A stretch of 64,000 nucleotides of DNA from Chitinophagaceae bacterium UBA4857 (GTDB lineage: Bacteria; Bacteroidota; Bacteroidia; Chitinophagales; Chitinophagaceae), in NCBI GenBank assembly GCA_002399735.1, contig DHEF01000039.1, positions 193,577-257,576 of the forward strand. Direction: 5' to 3'. The stretch's first letter is position 1. Each line of letters starts with the position of its first letter. This document shows positions 1 to 8,574 of the stretch, in pieces. Made by a program: the position numbers and the translations under genes. Below the pieces are notes generated by a model, which was not told where the DNA came from, searched no databases, and was given only the letters and a program-made list of their open reading frames with translations.

Positions 1-609
1 TTCACTAAGAAAGGTATAAAGTGGGATGAAAACATGGACATCTTTTTGGATTTACTTAAACAAGATTTAGCTAAAGCAAACTTTATCAAGCAAGCAAGAG
101 ATTACAGGGTAAATCCACCAAAGTCAGAATTGAAAAAAGCCGCAGAAGCAGTTGTAAAAAATACAGTTGACGACATCAAAAAAAATGTTCAGCCAGCAAT
201 AAGTGAAATCCGTTCTGCGCCAGTCCCACTATCTGAAACACCTTCTCTTACAAAAACAGAGGAAGTAACAAACAGAGAATTTGAAATTGAATTTAATGAC
301 ACAAAATGGTTGGTAACGATTGAACTTTCTTACGATGATGATATCACCGACTGGATTGAAATAGGAAGTCATGTTTTAAAAAGTAAGAACAGCAATAAAA
401 TTTTAAGACAAGTTGGTGTGCGAATGAGTTTGAACCATCCGTTTGTTCTACAGTTTGCAGGTGCAGACAAAAACAAACTTGAACCCATTTTGAGAATTGC
501 AGCATCTATTGGACTTGCAGAAGAAACGGCAAGAGAGGCAGGAGTTAGACAAGCGGGAACAGTGCGAATGAATCTGAATAAACTATTAACAGCTATCACA
601 AAAAAATAA
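1..609 (+). CDS. C-terminal part of a probable MORC/MutL-type ATPase of a Z1 restriction-like system (partial)
   Basis: The reading frame is open from the first base of the window, so this is the 3' end of a longer gene; the ATG at 34 is probably internal. The visible 202 residues have no ATPase motif, because the GHKL ATP-binding domain would lie upstream of the window. The last ~110 residues hold a compact domain with a conserved-looking core (RMSLNHPF, residue ~150 of the visible part). The stop lies 3 bp before the Z1 helicase gene, and a PD-(D/E)XK gene follows. In known restriction-like operons a MORC/MutL-like ATPase precedes exactly this pair. The assignment therefore rests mainly on context and on the style of the C-terminal domain; the family itself is inferred. 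Confidence 0.55.
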   Translation, partial: FTKKGIKWDENMDIFLDLLKQDLAKANFIKQARDYRVNPPKSELKKAAEAVVKNTVDDIKKNVQPAISEIRSAPVPLSETPSLTKTEEVTNREFEIEFNDTKWLVTIELSYDDDITDWIEIGSHVLKSKNSNKILRQVGVRMSLNHPFVLQFAGADKNKLEPILRIAASIGLAEETAREAGVRQAGTVRMNLNKLLTAITKK

Positions 610-612
610 GTT

Positions 613-2769
613 ATGCCAACAGACAACATGGAGCAAATTACAATGGCAACACCACAAGACAACAACCGATGGTTACCGTCAGTTGGAATTGAAACGCAAT
701 CGCTTTTAACTCACTTACAGTTGCCAAGAGAAAGTGAACAAACATTGACAGATGAAACCGCAGAAATACTTTCTCAATGTGGCAACCCGAATAATACAAC
801 CAATAGCGAAATTGGCTTAGTGTTTGGCTATGTTCAAAGCGGAAAGACAATGTCATTCACAACGCTTACAGCTATGGCAAAAGACAATGGCTATCAAATG
901 GTAATCATCATTGCTGGTATTTCTACAAATCTTGTTGCACAATCATACACACGACTTGAAAGAGATTTACGAATTGATACACGAACTGATTTACAATGGC
1001 TTTCATTTCGTAATCCAAGATTGAATGACATTACAACCCGAAACCAAATTGCAACAGCACTAGCTGAATACAGAGACAATACATTTCCCGAAGAAGAACG
1101 CAAAACGATTTTAATAACTGTAATGAAACAGAGAAATCATTTGCCAAACCTTCAAGAACTTTTGCAGACATTGAATTTAGAAGGTGTGCCGACTTTAATA
1201 ATTGATGATGAAGGAGACCAACACAGCATGAATCGTTTTGCAAGACAAAACGCAAGACAAGGCGGAAACAGGCGAAGTGCAATCAATGACCGAATTATCA
1301 ATTTGAGAAATTCAATTCCACATCACACATTCATTCAATACACAGCAACACCGCAAGCACCCTTGTTCATTGACTTGATGGATTCGCTTTCACCAAACTT
1401 TATAAAGTTGCTTACGCCTGGACCAGTTTATACAGGAGGCAGAACATTTTTTGTAGAACGACCAGAGCTAACTGAAGTAATTCCAGACATTGACCCTGAA
1501 GAAGACCCGACTGCACCACCAGCAAGTTTGATTGAAGCAATGCAAGTTTTCTTTTTGGGAGTTGTAAAAGGAATGAGAAACAGAGAAGGTAGAAAGCGTT
1601 CAATGATGATTCATCCTTCGCAACTCACTTACACACATGCGGACTACTTTCGTTTTGTAACGAACATTCAAAACCATTTTGTTGAAGTTCTAAGTCTGTC
1701 TGATGATAATCCCGACAAGCAGGATTTATTGAATGAGTTCCGAATTGCTTACAATGATCTAGCAAGAACAGCAACAGACCTTCCATTATTTGAAGAACTG
1801 ACAGGTCACAGGTTGCGTCATGCAATCAATTCAACGGTTATTCAATCACTAAATTCAAGAGGAGGAAACAGAACTATTGTTGAGTGGAGAAATAATTACT
1901 CTTTCATTTTAGTTGGAGGACAAGCAATGGACAGAGGATTTACAGTTGAAGGATTAACTGTTACTTATATGCCGAGAAGTGTAGGCGTGGGGAACGCAGA
2001 CACGATACAACAGCGAGCAAGATTTTTCGGATACAAGCAAAGCTATTTGGGTTATTGCAGAGTTTATCTTGATGAAGATGCAAGAGATGCCTACATTGAT
2101 TATGTAGAACATGAAGAAGATATGCGAAGAAGATTAGCTGAACATCAAGCATCTGGAAGAAGTTTGAATGACTGGTATCGTGAAGTTTTCTTGTCAAGCG
2201 ATTTGAATCTTGCACGAACAAATATTTTTTCTAATGAATTTGAAAGAACAATAACAGGCGGTGAATGGAACGTAATTAAAATTCCTCATTTCTCTCAACA
2301 AATAATTGCAAGCAACCAAGATGCAGCAAGTACATTTATTGCTAACTCACAGTTTGACAGAGCAGGAAGAGTTCCAGTTTTACAAACGCAACTTGCAACC
2401 GTTTATGATGAATTATTGAACTTACTTCGCTTCACAAGCCCTGCTGATGGTGGAGATTACACCTCACTACTTTACGCTTTGAGCAGACATCTAGAAGAAA
2501 TGCCTGATGAAACTTGTACCGTATTTTTAATGAGTGATTTTGAAAAGAAACGATTCCGTTCTTTAAATGAGAAAAATCAAATTAGTCAATATTTTCAAGG
2601 CCGAAATGAAAGTAGAGAAGGGTTGAGAGATTTAAAAGGGCCAGGCATCACTTTTCAACTTTATATTTTTGACTTAGAAGATGTGAGTGGTAGATTGTAT
2701 AGTTCTATTGTTGGTTTAGCAACATGTTTACCAGAAGAAATTGGTAGAGAATTTATTCGTTGGGCATAA
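613..2769 (+). CDS. Z1 domain (superfamily II helicase-like) protein of a restriction-like defence operon
   Basis: This 718-residue protein carries the motifs of the Z1 family of SF2 helicase-like ATPases. Walker A is GYVQSGKT (residues 72-79) and a Walker B-like IIDDEGD lies near 196-202. QYTATPQA in the middle is typical of SF2 motif III. The second RecA-like lobe has GGQAMDRGFTVEGLTV and NADTIQQRARFFGY (about 461-474), the arginine-finger motif VI. Z1 proteins occur with MORC/MutL-like ATPases and PD-(D/E)XK nucleases in anti-phage restriction-like systems and probably act as the DNA-translocating motor. The gene follows the upstream ATPase fragment by 3 bp and shares one base with the next start (TAATG), so the three genes are one transcription unit. 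Confidence 0.88.
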   Translation: MPTDNMEQITMATPQDNNRWLPSVGIETQSLLTHLQLPRESEQTLTDETAEILSQCGNPNNTTNSEIGLVFGYVQSGKTMSFTTLTAMAKDNGYQMVIIIAGISTNLVAQSYTRLERDLRIDTRTDLQWLSFRNPRLNDITTRNQIATALAEYRDNTFPEEERKTILITVMKQRNHLPNLQELLQTLNLEGVPTLIIDDEGDQHSMNRFARQNARQGGNRRSAINDRIINLRNSIPHHTFIQYTATPQAPLFIDLMDSLSPNFIKLLTPGPVYTGGRTFFVERPELTEVIPDIDPEEDPTAPPASLIEAMQVFFLGVVKGMRNREGRKRSMMIHPSQLTYTHADYFRFVTNIQNHFVEVLSLSDDNPDKQDLLNEFRIAYNDLARTATDLPLFEELTGHRLRHAINSTVIQSLNSRGGNRTIVEWRNNYSFILVGGQAMDRGFTVEGLTVTYMPRSVGVGNADTIQQRARFFGYKQSYLGYCRVYLDEDARDAYIDYVEHEEDMRRRLAEHQASGRSLNDWYREVFLSSDLNLARTNIFSNEFERTITGGEWNVIKIPHFSQQIIASNQDAASTFIANSQFDRAGRVPVLQTQLATVYDELLNLLRFTSPADGGDYTSLLYALSRHLEEMPDETCTVFLMSDFEKKRFRSLNEKNQISQYFQGRNESREGLRDLKGPGITFQLYIFDLEDVSGRLYSSIVGLATCLPEEIGREFIRWA

Positions 2770-3749
2770 TGAAACTGATTGAACTATTCAACACAATAAA
2801 GCAACCATCTGAGAATGATAATTTTCAATTCTCTGGTATCCATATTCCCGAATATTCAAATCACAGAATTGCCAAAGACAAAAATGATAATCCAACTTTA
2901 CTTCTTTCTATTTCAAATGAATCAGCAAGAATACTTATTGCAAATTTGAAACTGCAAAATGTTTCCGTGATGTTTGACATCAAATGCAAGATTCAACAAA
3001 ATGGAAATTTGATTGAGAGGATTTTCACAGCAGTTTGCTTCATCGGCAAAGATATTTCACTTAAAAAATATTTTCTAAAACTTTGCTCAACACTAATTGA
3101 AGATTTGGGGAACACCCCAACTCATGAAGAAGTTAGGAAAGAGATTACTAGATTCATAGAATTGTTTCGTTTGGCAACAGAGCCACAGACAAAAAAAATT
3201 CAAGGACTTTGGGCCGAATTACTTTTGATTGCAGAAAGCAAAGAACCGGCAGACCTTGTTCGTTGTTGGCACAGTATCCCAGAAGAAAAATTTGACTTCA
3301 ATAATGGTGAAGAAAGAATTGAAGTCAAAAGTTCTTCAAATAACCTGCGGCTTCATAACTTTTCACTTGACCAGCTTCATTCGCCTACAGGCACAAAGAC
3401 AATAATTGCTTCCATTTTCGTAAGACAAGTAAGCACAGGAAAAAGTATTGCAACGCTTTCAAGTGAAATCTTAGCAAGACTTACTGACATTGAATTAATT
3501 GGAAAAGTTCAGCTGCAAATTGCTTTGACACTCGGCAAGACAATAATCGATTCAATGAACTTAAAGTTTGATTATGAATTCGCAAAAGACTCACTGAGAT
3601 TTTACAAGGCGGAAGATGTTCCAAAAATCGCGACTGAAAATATTCCAAACTTTGTTTCAGATGTTCGTTTTAAATCAGACCTTACAGAGGTAATTTCAAT
3701 TTACCCCAGTGAAATAGCAGAAAACAGTGGGCTATTCATTTCCGTATAG
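2769..3749 (+). CDS. PD-(D/E)XK motif protein (DUF4420-like), putative nuclease of the Z1 system
   Basis: The 326-residue protein starts at the ATG that overlaps the Z1 stop codon by one base; an in-frame TTG nine bases earlier is a weaker choice. The likely nuclease core has an acidic helix (GLWAELLLIAES, Glu about 150), an Asp near 176 and the E-V-K motif in ERIEVKSS (Glu185, Lys187), as in PD-(D/E)XK enzymes. Proteins of this family follow Z1 helicases in restriction-like operons and are thought to cut DNA. In many related operons an AIPR-family gene comes next; here the operon ends and repeat-rich non-coding DNA follows. The nuclease role is inferred from the motif and context. Confidence 0.75.
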   Translation: MKLIELFNTIKQPSENDNFQFSGIHIPEYSNHRIAKDKNDNPTLLLSISNESARILIANLKLQNVSVMFDIKCKIQQNGNLIERIFTAVCFIGKDISLKKYFLKLCSTLIEDLGNTPTHEEVRKEITRFIELFRLATEPQTKKIQGLWAELLLIAESKEPADLVRCWHSIPEEKFDFNNGEERIEVKSSSNNLRLHNFSLDQLHSPTGTKTIIASIFVRQVSTGKSIATLSSEILARLTDIELIGKVQLQIALTLGKTIIDSMNLKFDYEFAKDSLRFYKAEDVPKIATENIPNFVSDVRFKSDLTEVISIYPSEIAENSGLFISV

Positions 3750-3924
3750 CCATCGCACCACGTCAGGCACATTTGCAAGGCATACAAATCCGACACACAA
3801 AAGCCAACCTTGCAAAAGAGCCTGCCTGCGCCAATGCTTCCGGGACAGAACCTACTTCGGAGGACACAGACTTTCAATTCAAATCACCAAGACAAAGGGT
3901 GAGCATACAACAAAAGGTTTGCCC

Positions 3925-3997
3925 CATCTAGCGCAGGTCTGGAATCAAAGCCCTGTTTGTTAGCTGGCAGTGCTGTGGCGTTACTTAACTTTAAAAT
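3925..3997 (+). repeat. Dispersed repeat family B, copy 1 (left end)
   Basis: It begins CATCTAGCGCAGGTCT and ends with GGCGTTACTTAACTTTAA. The same beginning and/or end recurs at 14673-14742, 17239-17278 and 22973 onwards. A matching right end (AACCTGCGCTAGA, the reverse complement of the beginning) lies at 4965-4977, beyond the next gene. The rest of the 3750-4174 gap also holds hairpin repeat A1 and no convincing gene. Confidence 0.6.
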
Positions 3998-4054
3998 CGG
4001 TAATAATAACATACAAAGGTATTTAGCTTTTCAATTTATCTTTACAAGCTTATC

Positions 4055-4120
4055 CATCTGGCGCAAGTCTTCCGTAAGATGAGGTGTGTCCAATAAATTG
4101 TCTTAATTATATCAGGAGCT
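4055..4120 (+). repeat. Hairpin repeat family A, copy 1
   Basis: A 66-bp unit starts CATCTGGCGCAAGTCTTCCG and ends ATATCAGGAGCT. It is highly similar to 7009-7075 and 14595-14661. The first stem is partly decayed here (GGCGCAAGTC against GAGGTGTGTCC). The start resembles the terminal sequence of repeat family B. Confidence 0.7.
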
Positions 4121-4174
4121 ACATACTATTCCTCTTACAAATATTAAATTGGTAAAACAACTAAGCATTAATTC

Positions 4175-4849
4175 ATGCAAAAACTTTTTTATATTTTATG
4201 TGCTGTTATATTTTCTTCATGCTTAAACAATAGTAACGGCTTTAAGCATGACCCAGGCGTTCCATATCCGCTTTTAAACCCCGGCGATTCTTGGATAGAT
4301 AAATTTGATCAAAGAGGTTTGCAAAATGCAATTATTTATAAGGATAAAATTTACTGTAATACAATTGATGTTGGCGGCAATGCTAATTTTCTTTATTGTT
4401 TAAACCCTAAAAATGGGCTCGTTGTATGGCGTGCGCCAGTTGAAGCGAATGCAACGCAACCGGCTTCCTTCTCTGATAATGAAATTATCTACAGTTCGTT
4501 TGTAGGAAATATTTCGGCATTTGACTATGAAGGTAAAAATCTTTGGAAAGCAAAATTCGGGCATCCGTATGGCGGGCATTGGCTTGATACAGCTAATTAC
4601 AGATTATTGGTAAGGACTGTTTATTGGAAAAACGTTTCGGAGTATAATGTAAAAACCGGGGAATTAATTTCGGACATAGAAAGTGACTCTTTACAAAAAT
4701 TAATTACATCTAAAATTGCAAGTGATTTGCATACTGTAAAACACGAATATTCATTTACAAGGCAGAACAAAACATATATAATTAACGGCAGGCCACCTCA
4801 ACCAGAAGAAGGTAGGGATTATATAATAACGATAAGTACCCGGCCATAG
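4175..4849 (+). CDS. Predicted lipoprotein with PQQ-like beta-propeller segments
   Basis: The 224-residue product has a lipoprotein signal peptide, a hydrophobic stretch ending in FSSC with Cys16 as the lipidation site. The mature part shows repeated propeller-like strands such as IIYKDKIYC, LYCLNPKNGLVVWRAP and ISAFDYEGKNLWKAKF. This is the pattern of PQQ-type beta-propeller repeats (a strand, an aromatic turn, then W-x-A). At this length only three or so blades would fit, so it is a small or truncated propeller. The substrate is unknown. The gene stands alone between repeat elements: families B and A upstream, and a family-B right end downstream. Confidence 0.6.
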   Translation: MQKLFYILCAVIFSSCLNNSNGFKHDPGVPYPLLNPGDSWIDKFDQRGLQNAIIYKDKIYCNTIDVGGNANFLYCLNPKNGLVVWRAPVEANATQPASFSDNEIIYSSFVGNISAFDYEGKNLWKAKFGHPYGGHWLDTANYRLLVRTVYWKNVSEYNVKTGELISDIESDSLQKLITSKIASDLHTVKHEYSFTRQNKTYIINGRPPQPEEGRDYIITISTRP

Positions 4850-4859
4850 TATTTGTATC

Positions 4860-4977
4860 TGTCACATGTCTTCTGACATCTGACTATACATTACTTAATT
4901 TGAAAATAAATAAAGCTAAAATAATTTTAAAGCTAGACAAGTAACAATAAAGCACAGTTCAGTAAACCTGCGCTAGA
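4860..4977 (+). repeat. Dispersed repeat family B, copy 5 (right end)
   Basis: It contains CATTACTTAATTTGAAAATA, then CTAGACAAGTAA, and ends AACCTGCGCTAGA. It aligns along its length with 22990-23230, except for a 124-bp insertion in that copy. The left end is degenerate. The rest of the 4850-5265 gap includes an ACAGGAAAAACATGGTA unit (4989-5005), also found near 19471-19510, and only very short open frames. Confidence 0.6.
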
Positions 4978-5265
4978 AAAGTTGCAATACAGGAAAAACA
5001 TGGTAAAAAAACAGGATTTTTCCCGTATTTATTTTTCGTGTTGGAGTTATTAAAATAAGATGATACTTTGTTTTGCAAAAAACACAACCACTTAACTTAA
5101 CGCATGACAGACAATCAACCGACTACCCCTAACATGATTATTATAAATATTTATTGGGAGAAGTATGATTATAATGAAGATGAAATAAAAAAGCTAACCC
5201 AATAATGGATGATTTGAAAGAATTTGTAAACCTTCTGGTATGAACAATTGACTATTCATGCTCTC

Positions 5266-6888
5266 CTATCGCACCAACTTCCATGTTGGTCTATCTTTGT
5301 TTTTTAAATCTAACAGAATTGTGTAAGTACCGGCCGTTACTTCAATATCTCCACCCCCTTTCTGTAGTCGCCGAGTAGAAGGGTTTAAGCCGTAGTTCAG
5401 CACCCAATCATTGTTGTAGCGGAATTTGATAATCCCGGTATTCAGCTTTACTTTTTTAGCAATCCATAATCGACCTTCACGTTGCATAACTATATCAGGA
5501 CCGTTCCATCCATTGGGTGTAGCGTTGCCAGTAATGCCCCAGGAAGCGTCCATGCGGGCAGCTGTTACGGTCTGTCCTTTCTGAGAAAACACCAGGCTGT
5601 CGAAGCTCCCATTACGGTATCCTTTAAACAGGAAATCGGCGGCTTTGGATTCAATACGAAATTCGTCATTGCCAACAGGCAATAAAATAGAAGAACCCTG
5701 CCGGCTGGGAGTTGCCATCAGTTGTCCTTTTTCCTGATGAACATAGAGTACAAGCGAAGGAGTCAGCGGATAAACGCCTTCATATTGCGAAAGCCTTTGA
5801 GAAAGGCCGGGAATCGTTGCTGGAAGTTGGTAAGGACGCCCATTCAATTCGTCCAATAATTTATTTCGAAGGGTAACTATATCTGATGTCTCACTATTAC
5901 CGAGTAGTATGATACAGGTATTCGTGGTAAGATTCTGCACAAGGTAAGTCCGGAACCCTGTGGCACCGCCGCTGTGACTGACGATGAGTTGCCCACCTAT
6001 AGAATCAATAAACCAACCATAGCCATAGTTTTTCTGGAAAGGGGTATAAGCTTCTTTTAGTGAGCTGTCGGGTAATAGTTTTTTATTTTGTAAGGCACGT
6101 TGGAACAACAACAAGTCTGTCGCCGTAGAATAGATTCCGCCTGCTGAAAAAAGCTCCCTATAATCCCAAACTGCGGCTTTCTCCTGTGTTTTTACTCCGA
6201 TATAAGAGTAACCTGTAGCCTTTGTTTGCTTGGCAGCGGTGCGCAGGTCAAAGCCACTTTGGTTCATACCGGCAGGAACAAAGATTCTTGAGCGTACGGC
6301 AGCTTCATAGGACTGTCCGGTAAGCTTTTCAATGATATACCCGAGCAGGTAATAACCGGTGTTATTGTAACGAAACTGGCTGCCTGGGCGAAAGTCCAGC
6401 GGCTTTTCTCCCAGCCAACTGAGCATTGCGGCCTCGCTGGTTACGGGCATCGAAAAATCATTATTGTAAGCAAAGAGACCGGAACTGTGAGTTAGTAAAT
6501 GACGGACAGTAATACTATCGGCAGCAGACAGGGTAGGAAAGAAACGAGAAATGGGTTCATCCAGGCTTAGTAAATTTTCGCCTGCCAACTGGAGAATGAC
6601 TGTTGAGGTAAAAGGCTTGGTGATTGAATAAATATTGAAACGGGTGACAGCACTATTCTTTCTGTTACTGGATAAATCAGCTGCTCCATAAGATTGCTGG
6701 AAGATAATGTTTTCATTATTAGCAATTAGTACATTACCGTTAAATAACCCTAGCTGATGATAGGCATTCATGATAGCATTGAGACGAGCGGATGAAAAGG
6801 TAACTTGTCCTGAAGCGAACGGTGGATAACAAAGAACGGCAATAACAAACGGCAACACGCACCGACGGGAAATAGTTAAAATGGTCAT
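5266..6888 (-). CDS. Secreted class C beta-lactamase-like serine hydrolase with a SusE/SusF-like C-terminal domain
   Basis: I place the start at 6888, which puts a signal peptide (hydrophobic core VLPFVIAVL, cleavage after FASG) at the N-terminus of a 540-residue protein; the frame is open 75 bp further upstream. The serine hydrolase domain has the active-site tetrad SITK (Ser88-Lys91), a YNNTGYYLLGY motif (the Y-x-N element) and HSGG near the domain end. These are the three signatures of penicillin-binding/class C beta-lactamase enzymes. A lipocalin-like segment follows. The last ~65 residues (FRYNNDWVLNYG, GGGDIEV, GTYTILLDL) resemble the beta-sandwich modules of SusE/SusF outer-membrane glycan-binding proteins. 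It is the only minus-strand gene in the first 18 kb. The substrate is unknown; peptidase or esterase activity is possible. Confidence 0.85.
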   Translation of the reverse strand: MTILTISRRCVLPFVIAVLCYPPFASGQVTFSSARLNAIMNAYHQLGLFNGNVLIANNENIIFQQSYGAADLSSNRKNSAVTRFNIYSITKPFTSTVILQLAGENLLSLDEPISRFFPTLSAADSITVRHLLTHSSGLFAYNNDFSMPVTSEAAMLSWLGEKPLDFRPGSQFRYNNTGYYLLGYIIEKLTGQSYEAAVRSRIFVPAGMNQSGFDLRTAAKQTKATGYSYIGVKTQEKAAVWDYRELFSAGGIYSTATDLLLFQRALQNKKLLPDSSLKEAYTPFQKNYGYGWFIDSIGGQLIVSHSGGATGFRTYLVQNLTTNTCIILLGNSETSDIVTLRNKLLDELNGRPYQLPATIPGLSQRLSQYEGVYPLTPSLVLYVHQEKGQLMATPSRQGSSILLPVGNDEFRIESKAADFLFKGYRNGSFDSLVFSQKGQTVTAARMDASWGITGNATPNGWNGPDIVMQREGRLWIAKKVKLNTGIIKFRYNNDWVLNYGLNPSTRRLQKGGGDIEVTAGTYTILLDLKNKDRPTWKLVR

Positions 6889-7008
6889 CCTTAAATATAG
6901 CCATTTTAAACGGGTTAGGATAATTTTTATATAATAATCGTAGAGATTGGGTAAAGGGTTCATACAATAAAAGTGGAGTTCCTGTTATTCGAAGTTTACT
7001 GTTTCACC

Positions 7009-7075
7009 CAACTGGCGCACGTCTTCCGTAGGATGACGTGTGCCTAATAAATCTGCCCTGATTATATCAGGAGTT
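7009..7075 (+). repeat. Hairpin repeat family A, copy 2 (best preserved)
   Basis: There are two stem-loops. The first pairs GGCGCACGTC (7014-7023) with GACGTGTGCC (7035-7044), a 10-bp stem with one G-U pair. The second is CCTGAT-TAT-ATCAGG (7057-7071). In the 14595 copy the first stem keeps pairing although two facing bases have changed. No T-tract follows, so it is not a standard terminator. Confidence 0.75.
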
Positions 7076-7146
7076 TAAGACTGTTTCTCTTCTAAAATAG
7101 TAAAGTGTAAAATAATGTAGTGATGTAAAGCCCCGGTTGTTTGTAG

Positions 7147-7320
7147 AGTTCTAAATAATATGATGGTTATGCTTTGTTAGCAACAAAGCATCGGCTTATA
7201 ATAAGCCGGTATTAATAATTTACAATTTTGCAAATATTAAATAATTAATATATCTTAGTTAATTACAGCTACCAACTGCACAACGCAACCCCATTAACGA
7301 ACCATTAAACTTAAACTGCT
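7147..7320 (+). repeat. Dispersed repeat family C, copy 1, with two stem-loops
   Basis: The unit contains the stem-loop GCTTTGTT-AGC-AACAAAGC (about 7171-7189), then CGGCTTATAATAAGCCG, and ends CATTAACGAACCATTAAA. Copies lie at 8279-8359 (3' part only) and 21574-21738 (full length). It fills most of the gap between the serine hydrolase and the WG-repeat gene. An AATATATGAGTTAG motif (7447-7460) follows before the gene, as it does before the gene at 8575. Confidence 0.65.
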
Positions 7321-7511
7321 ATCAATTTATTTGACAAGTGTATTCACTTTTTAATGACAGAAAAATATAGTCCAATCTTCTATATAAATGAATACGATGA
7401 ATGTATTGATATTCAATTTATAAAAGTATATGGTGTGAAAGAGGGTAATATATGAGTTAGTCTTCATTCTATCGAACTTGCAAAACTTAATAGATATACT
7501 AAAAACAAAAA

Positions 7512-8156
7512 ATGACAAAGATAACAACTGCAATTACTATGTGCTTAGTCGCTATTACATTAAACGCACAGCACTTAACCTCTTTTGAAGGTGAGAATGG
7601 AAAATATGGATTTAAAGATGTCAAAACCAAAAAGATAGTAATACCTGCTAAATATGATGTCGTCGAAGAGTTTTATGGCGTACTTGCAAATGTGTGCTTA
7701 AATCAAAAATGCGGATTTATTGATATAACGGGAAAGGAGGTAATACCTCTTAAATATGATTATACCGATATTTTTTACGACGGACTTGCGAATGTTAGAT
7801 TAAATGGGAAAAGTGGGTTCGTTGATATAACGGGGAAGGAGGTAATACCACTTAAATATGATGATGCCAACATTTTTTACAAAGGACTTGCGGCTGTTAA
7901 GTTAAATGAAAAATGGGGATATATAAACAAAACAGGAAAAGAAGTAATATCTTTTAAATATGATGTTGCCGGAAATTTTTATCAAGAACTTGCAATGGTT
8001 CATTTAAATAACAAATGGGGCTATGTTGACACAACAGGAAAAGTGGCAATACCTATTAAATATGAGCTTGCCCATAACTTTGATGAAGGACGTGCATTGG
8101 TTAAATTAAAAGGAAAAACATTTTATATAGACAAAACAGGAAAAGAGGTTAAGTAG
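7512..8156 (+). CDS. Secreted WG-repeat protein
   Basis: The 214-residue product has a short signal peptide (residues 1-19, ending LNA-Q) followed by five to six tandem WG-type repeats of about 33 residues. Each reads roughly KWGYIDKTGKEVIPxKYDxAxxFxxGLAxVxLN. The G-Y/F-I/V-D-x-T-G-K-E-V-I-P core appears at least five times, and two neighbouring units are almost identical in DNA as well as protein, suggesting recent duplication. WG repeats form beta-rich scaffolds in many Bacteroidota secreted proteins; no enzymatic role is known. The gene is alone, flanked by copies of repeat family C, and its base composition is AT-rich like the rest of the island. Confidence 0.85.
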   Translation: MTKITTAITMCLVAITLNAQHLTSFEGENGKYGFKDVKTKKIVIPAKYDVVEEFYGVLANVCLNQKCGFIDITGKEVIPLKYDYTDIFYDGLANVRLNGKSGFVDITGKEVIPLKYDDANIFYKGLAAVKLNEKWGYINKTGKEVISFKYDVAGNFYQELAMVHLNNKWGYVDTTGKVAIPIKYELAHNFDEGRALVKLKGKTFYIDKTGKEVK

Positions 8157-8278
8157 CTCTATTTGTTCCTTGTCATATTTAAACGAAGTAGTATAAAAAA
8201 AGATAGGCGCAGTGGTTCTTTGTTTGAAAAAGTTAGCATATAAAAAGTTATAGTACTAGTTTACTTTTTGCACGTAGT

Positions 8279-8359
8279 TACTAATTAAAATATTTTAGTT
8301 AAGTGTTGCCACCAACTGTACAACGTAACAACATTAACGAACCATTAAATTTAAACTGC
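8279..8359 (+). repeat. Dispersed repeat family C, copy 2 (3' part)
   Basis: It shares TTAGTTAA and CCAACTGTACAACGTAAC with copy 1 (7320 end) and ends in ACATTAACGAACCATTAAA then TTAAACTGC. The 8157-8574 gap otherwise holds only AT-rich sequence and the AATATATGAGTTAG motif at 8489-8502. Confidence 0.6.
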
Positions 8360-8497
8360 CTGCAAATTACTACACAACTGTATTTGATTTCACAAAACGT
8401 ATTGTCCTAACGACAATACGAAAAGTATTACACTAAAACATTAATTATCAATATTAGTCAATAAATATAATTGATGTTTAATAGCGCCAATATATGA

Positions 8498-8507
8498 GTT
8501 AGCGGAA
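8498..8507 (+). repeat. Left arm of a 10-bp dyad bounding the two-gene unit
   Basis: GTTAGCGGAA is the exact reverse complement of TTCCGCTAAC at 9586-9595, which begins one base after the stop codon of the second gene. The left arm fits the core GTTRRRY of integron recombination sites only loosely. Confidence 0.4.
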
Positions 8508-8574
8508 ATTAGAATCAACTTATCAGCACAGGATAATTTATTGTTACTTTCACACTCCAATCAATTATATATAT

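Noticed and set aside
3727..3963. 78-codon plus-strand frame overlapping the end of the nuclease gene
   Set aside because: Its end lies in repeat family B and the composition is not protein-like; no homolog is recalled.
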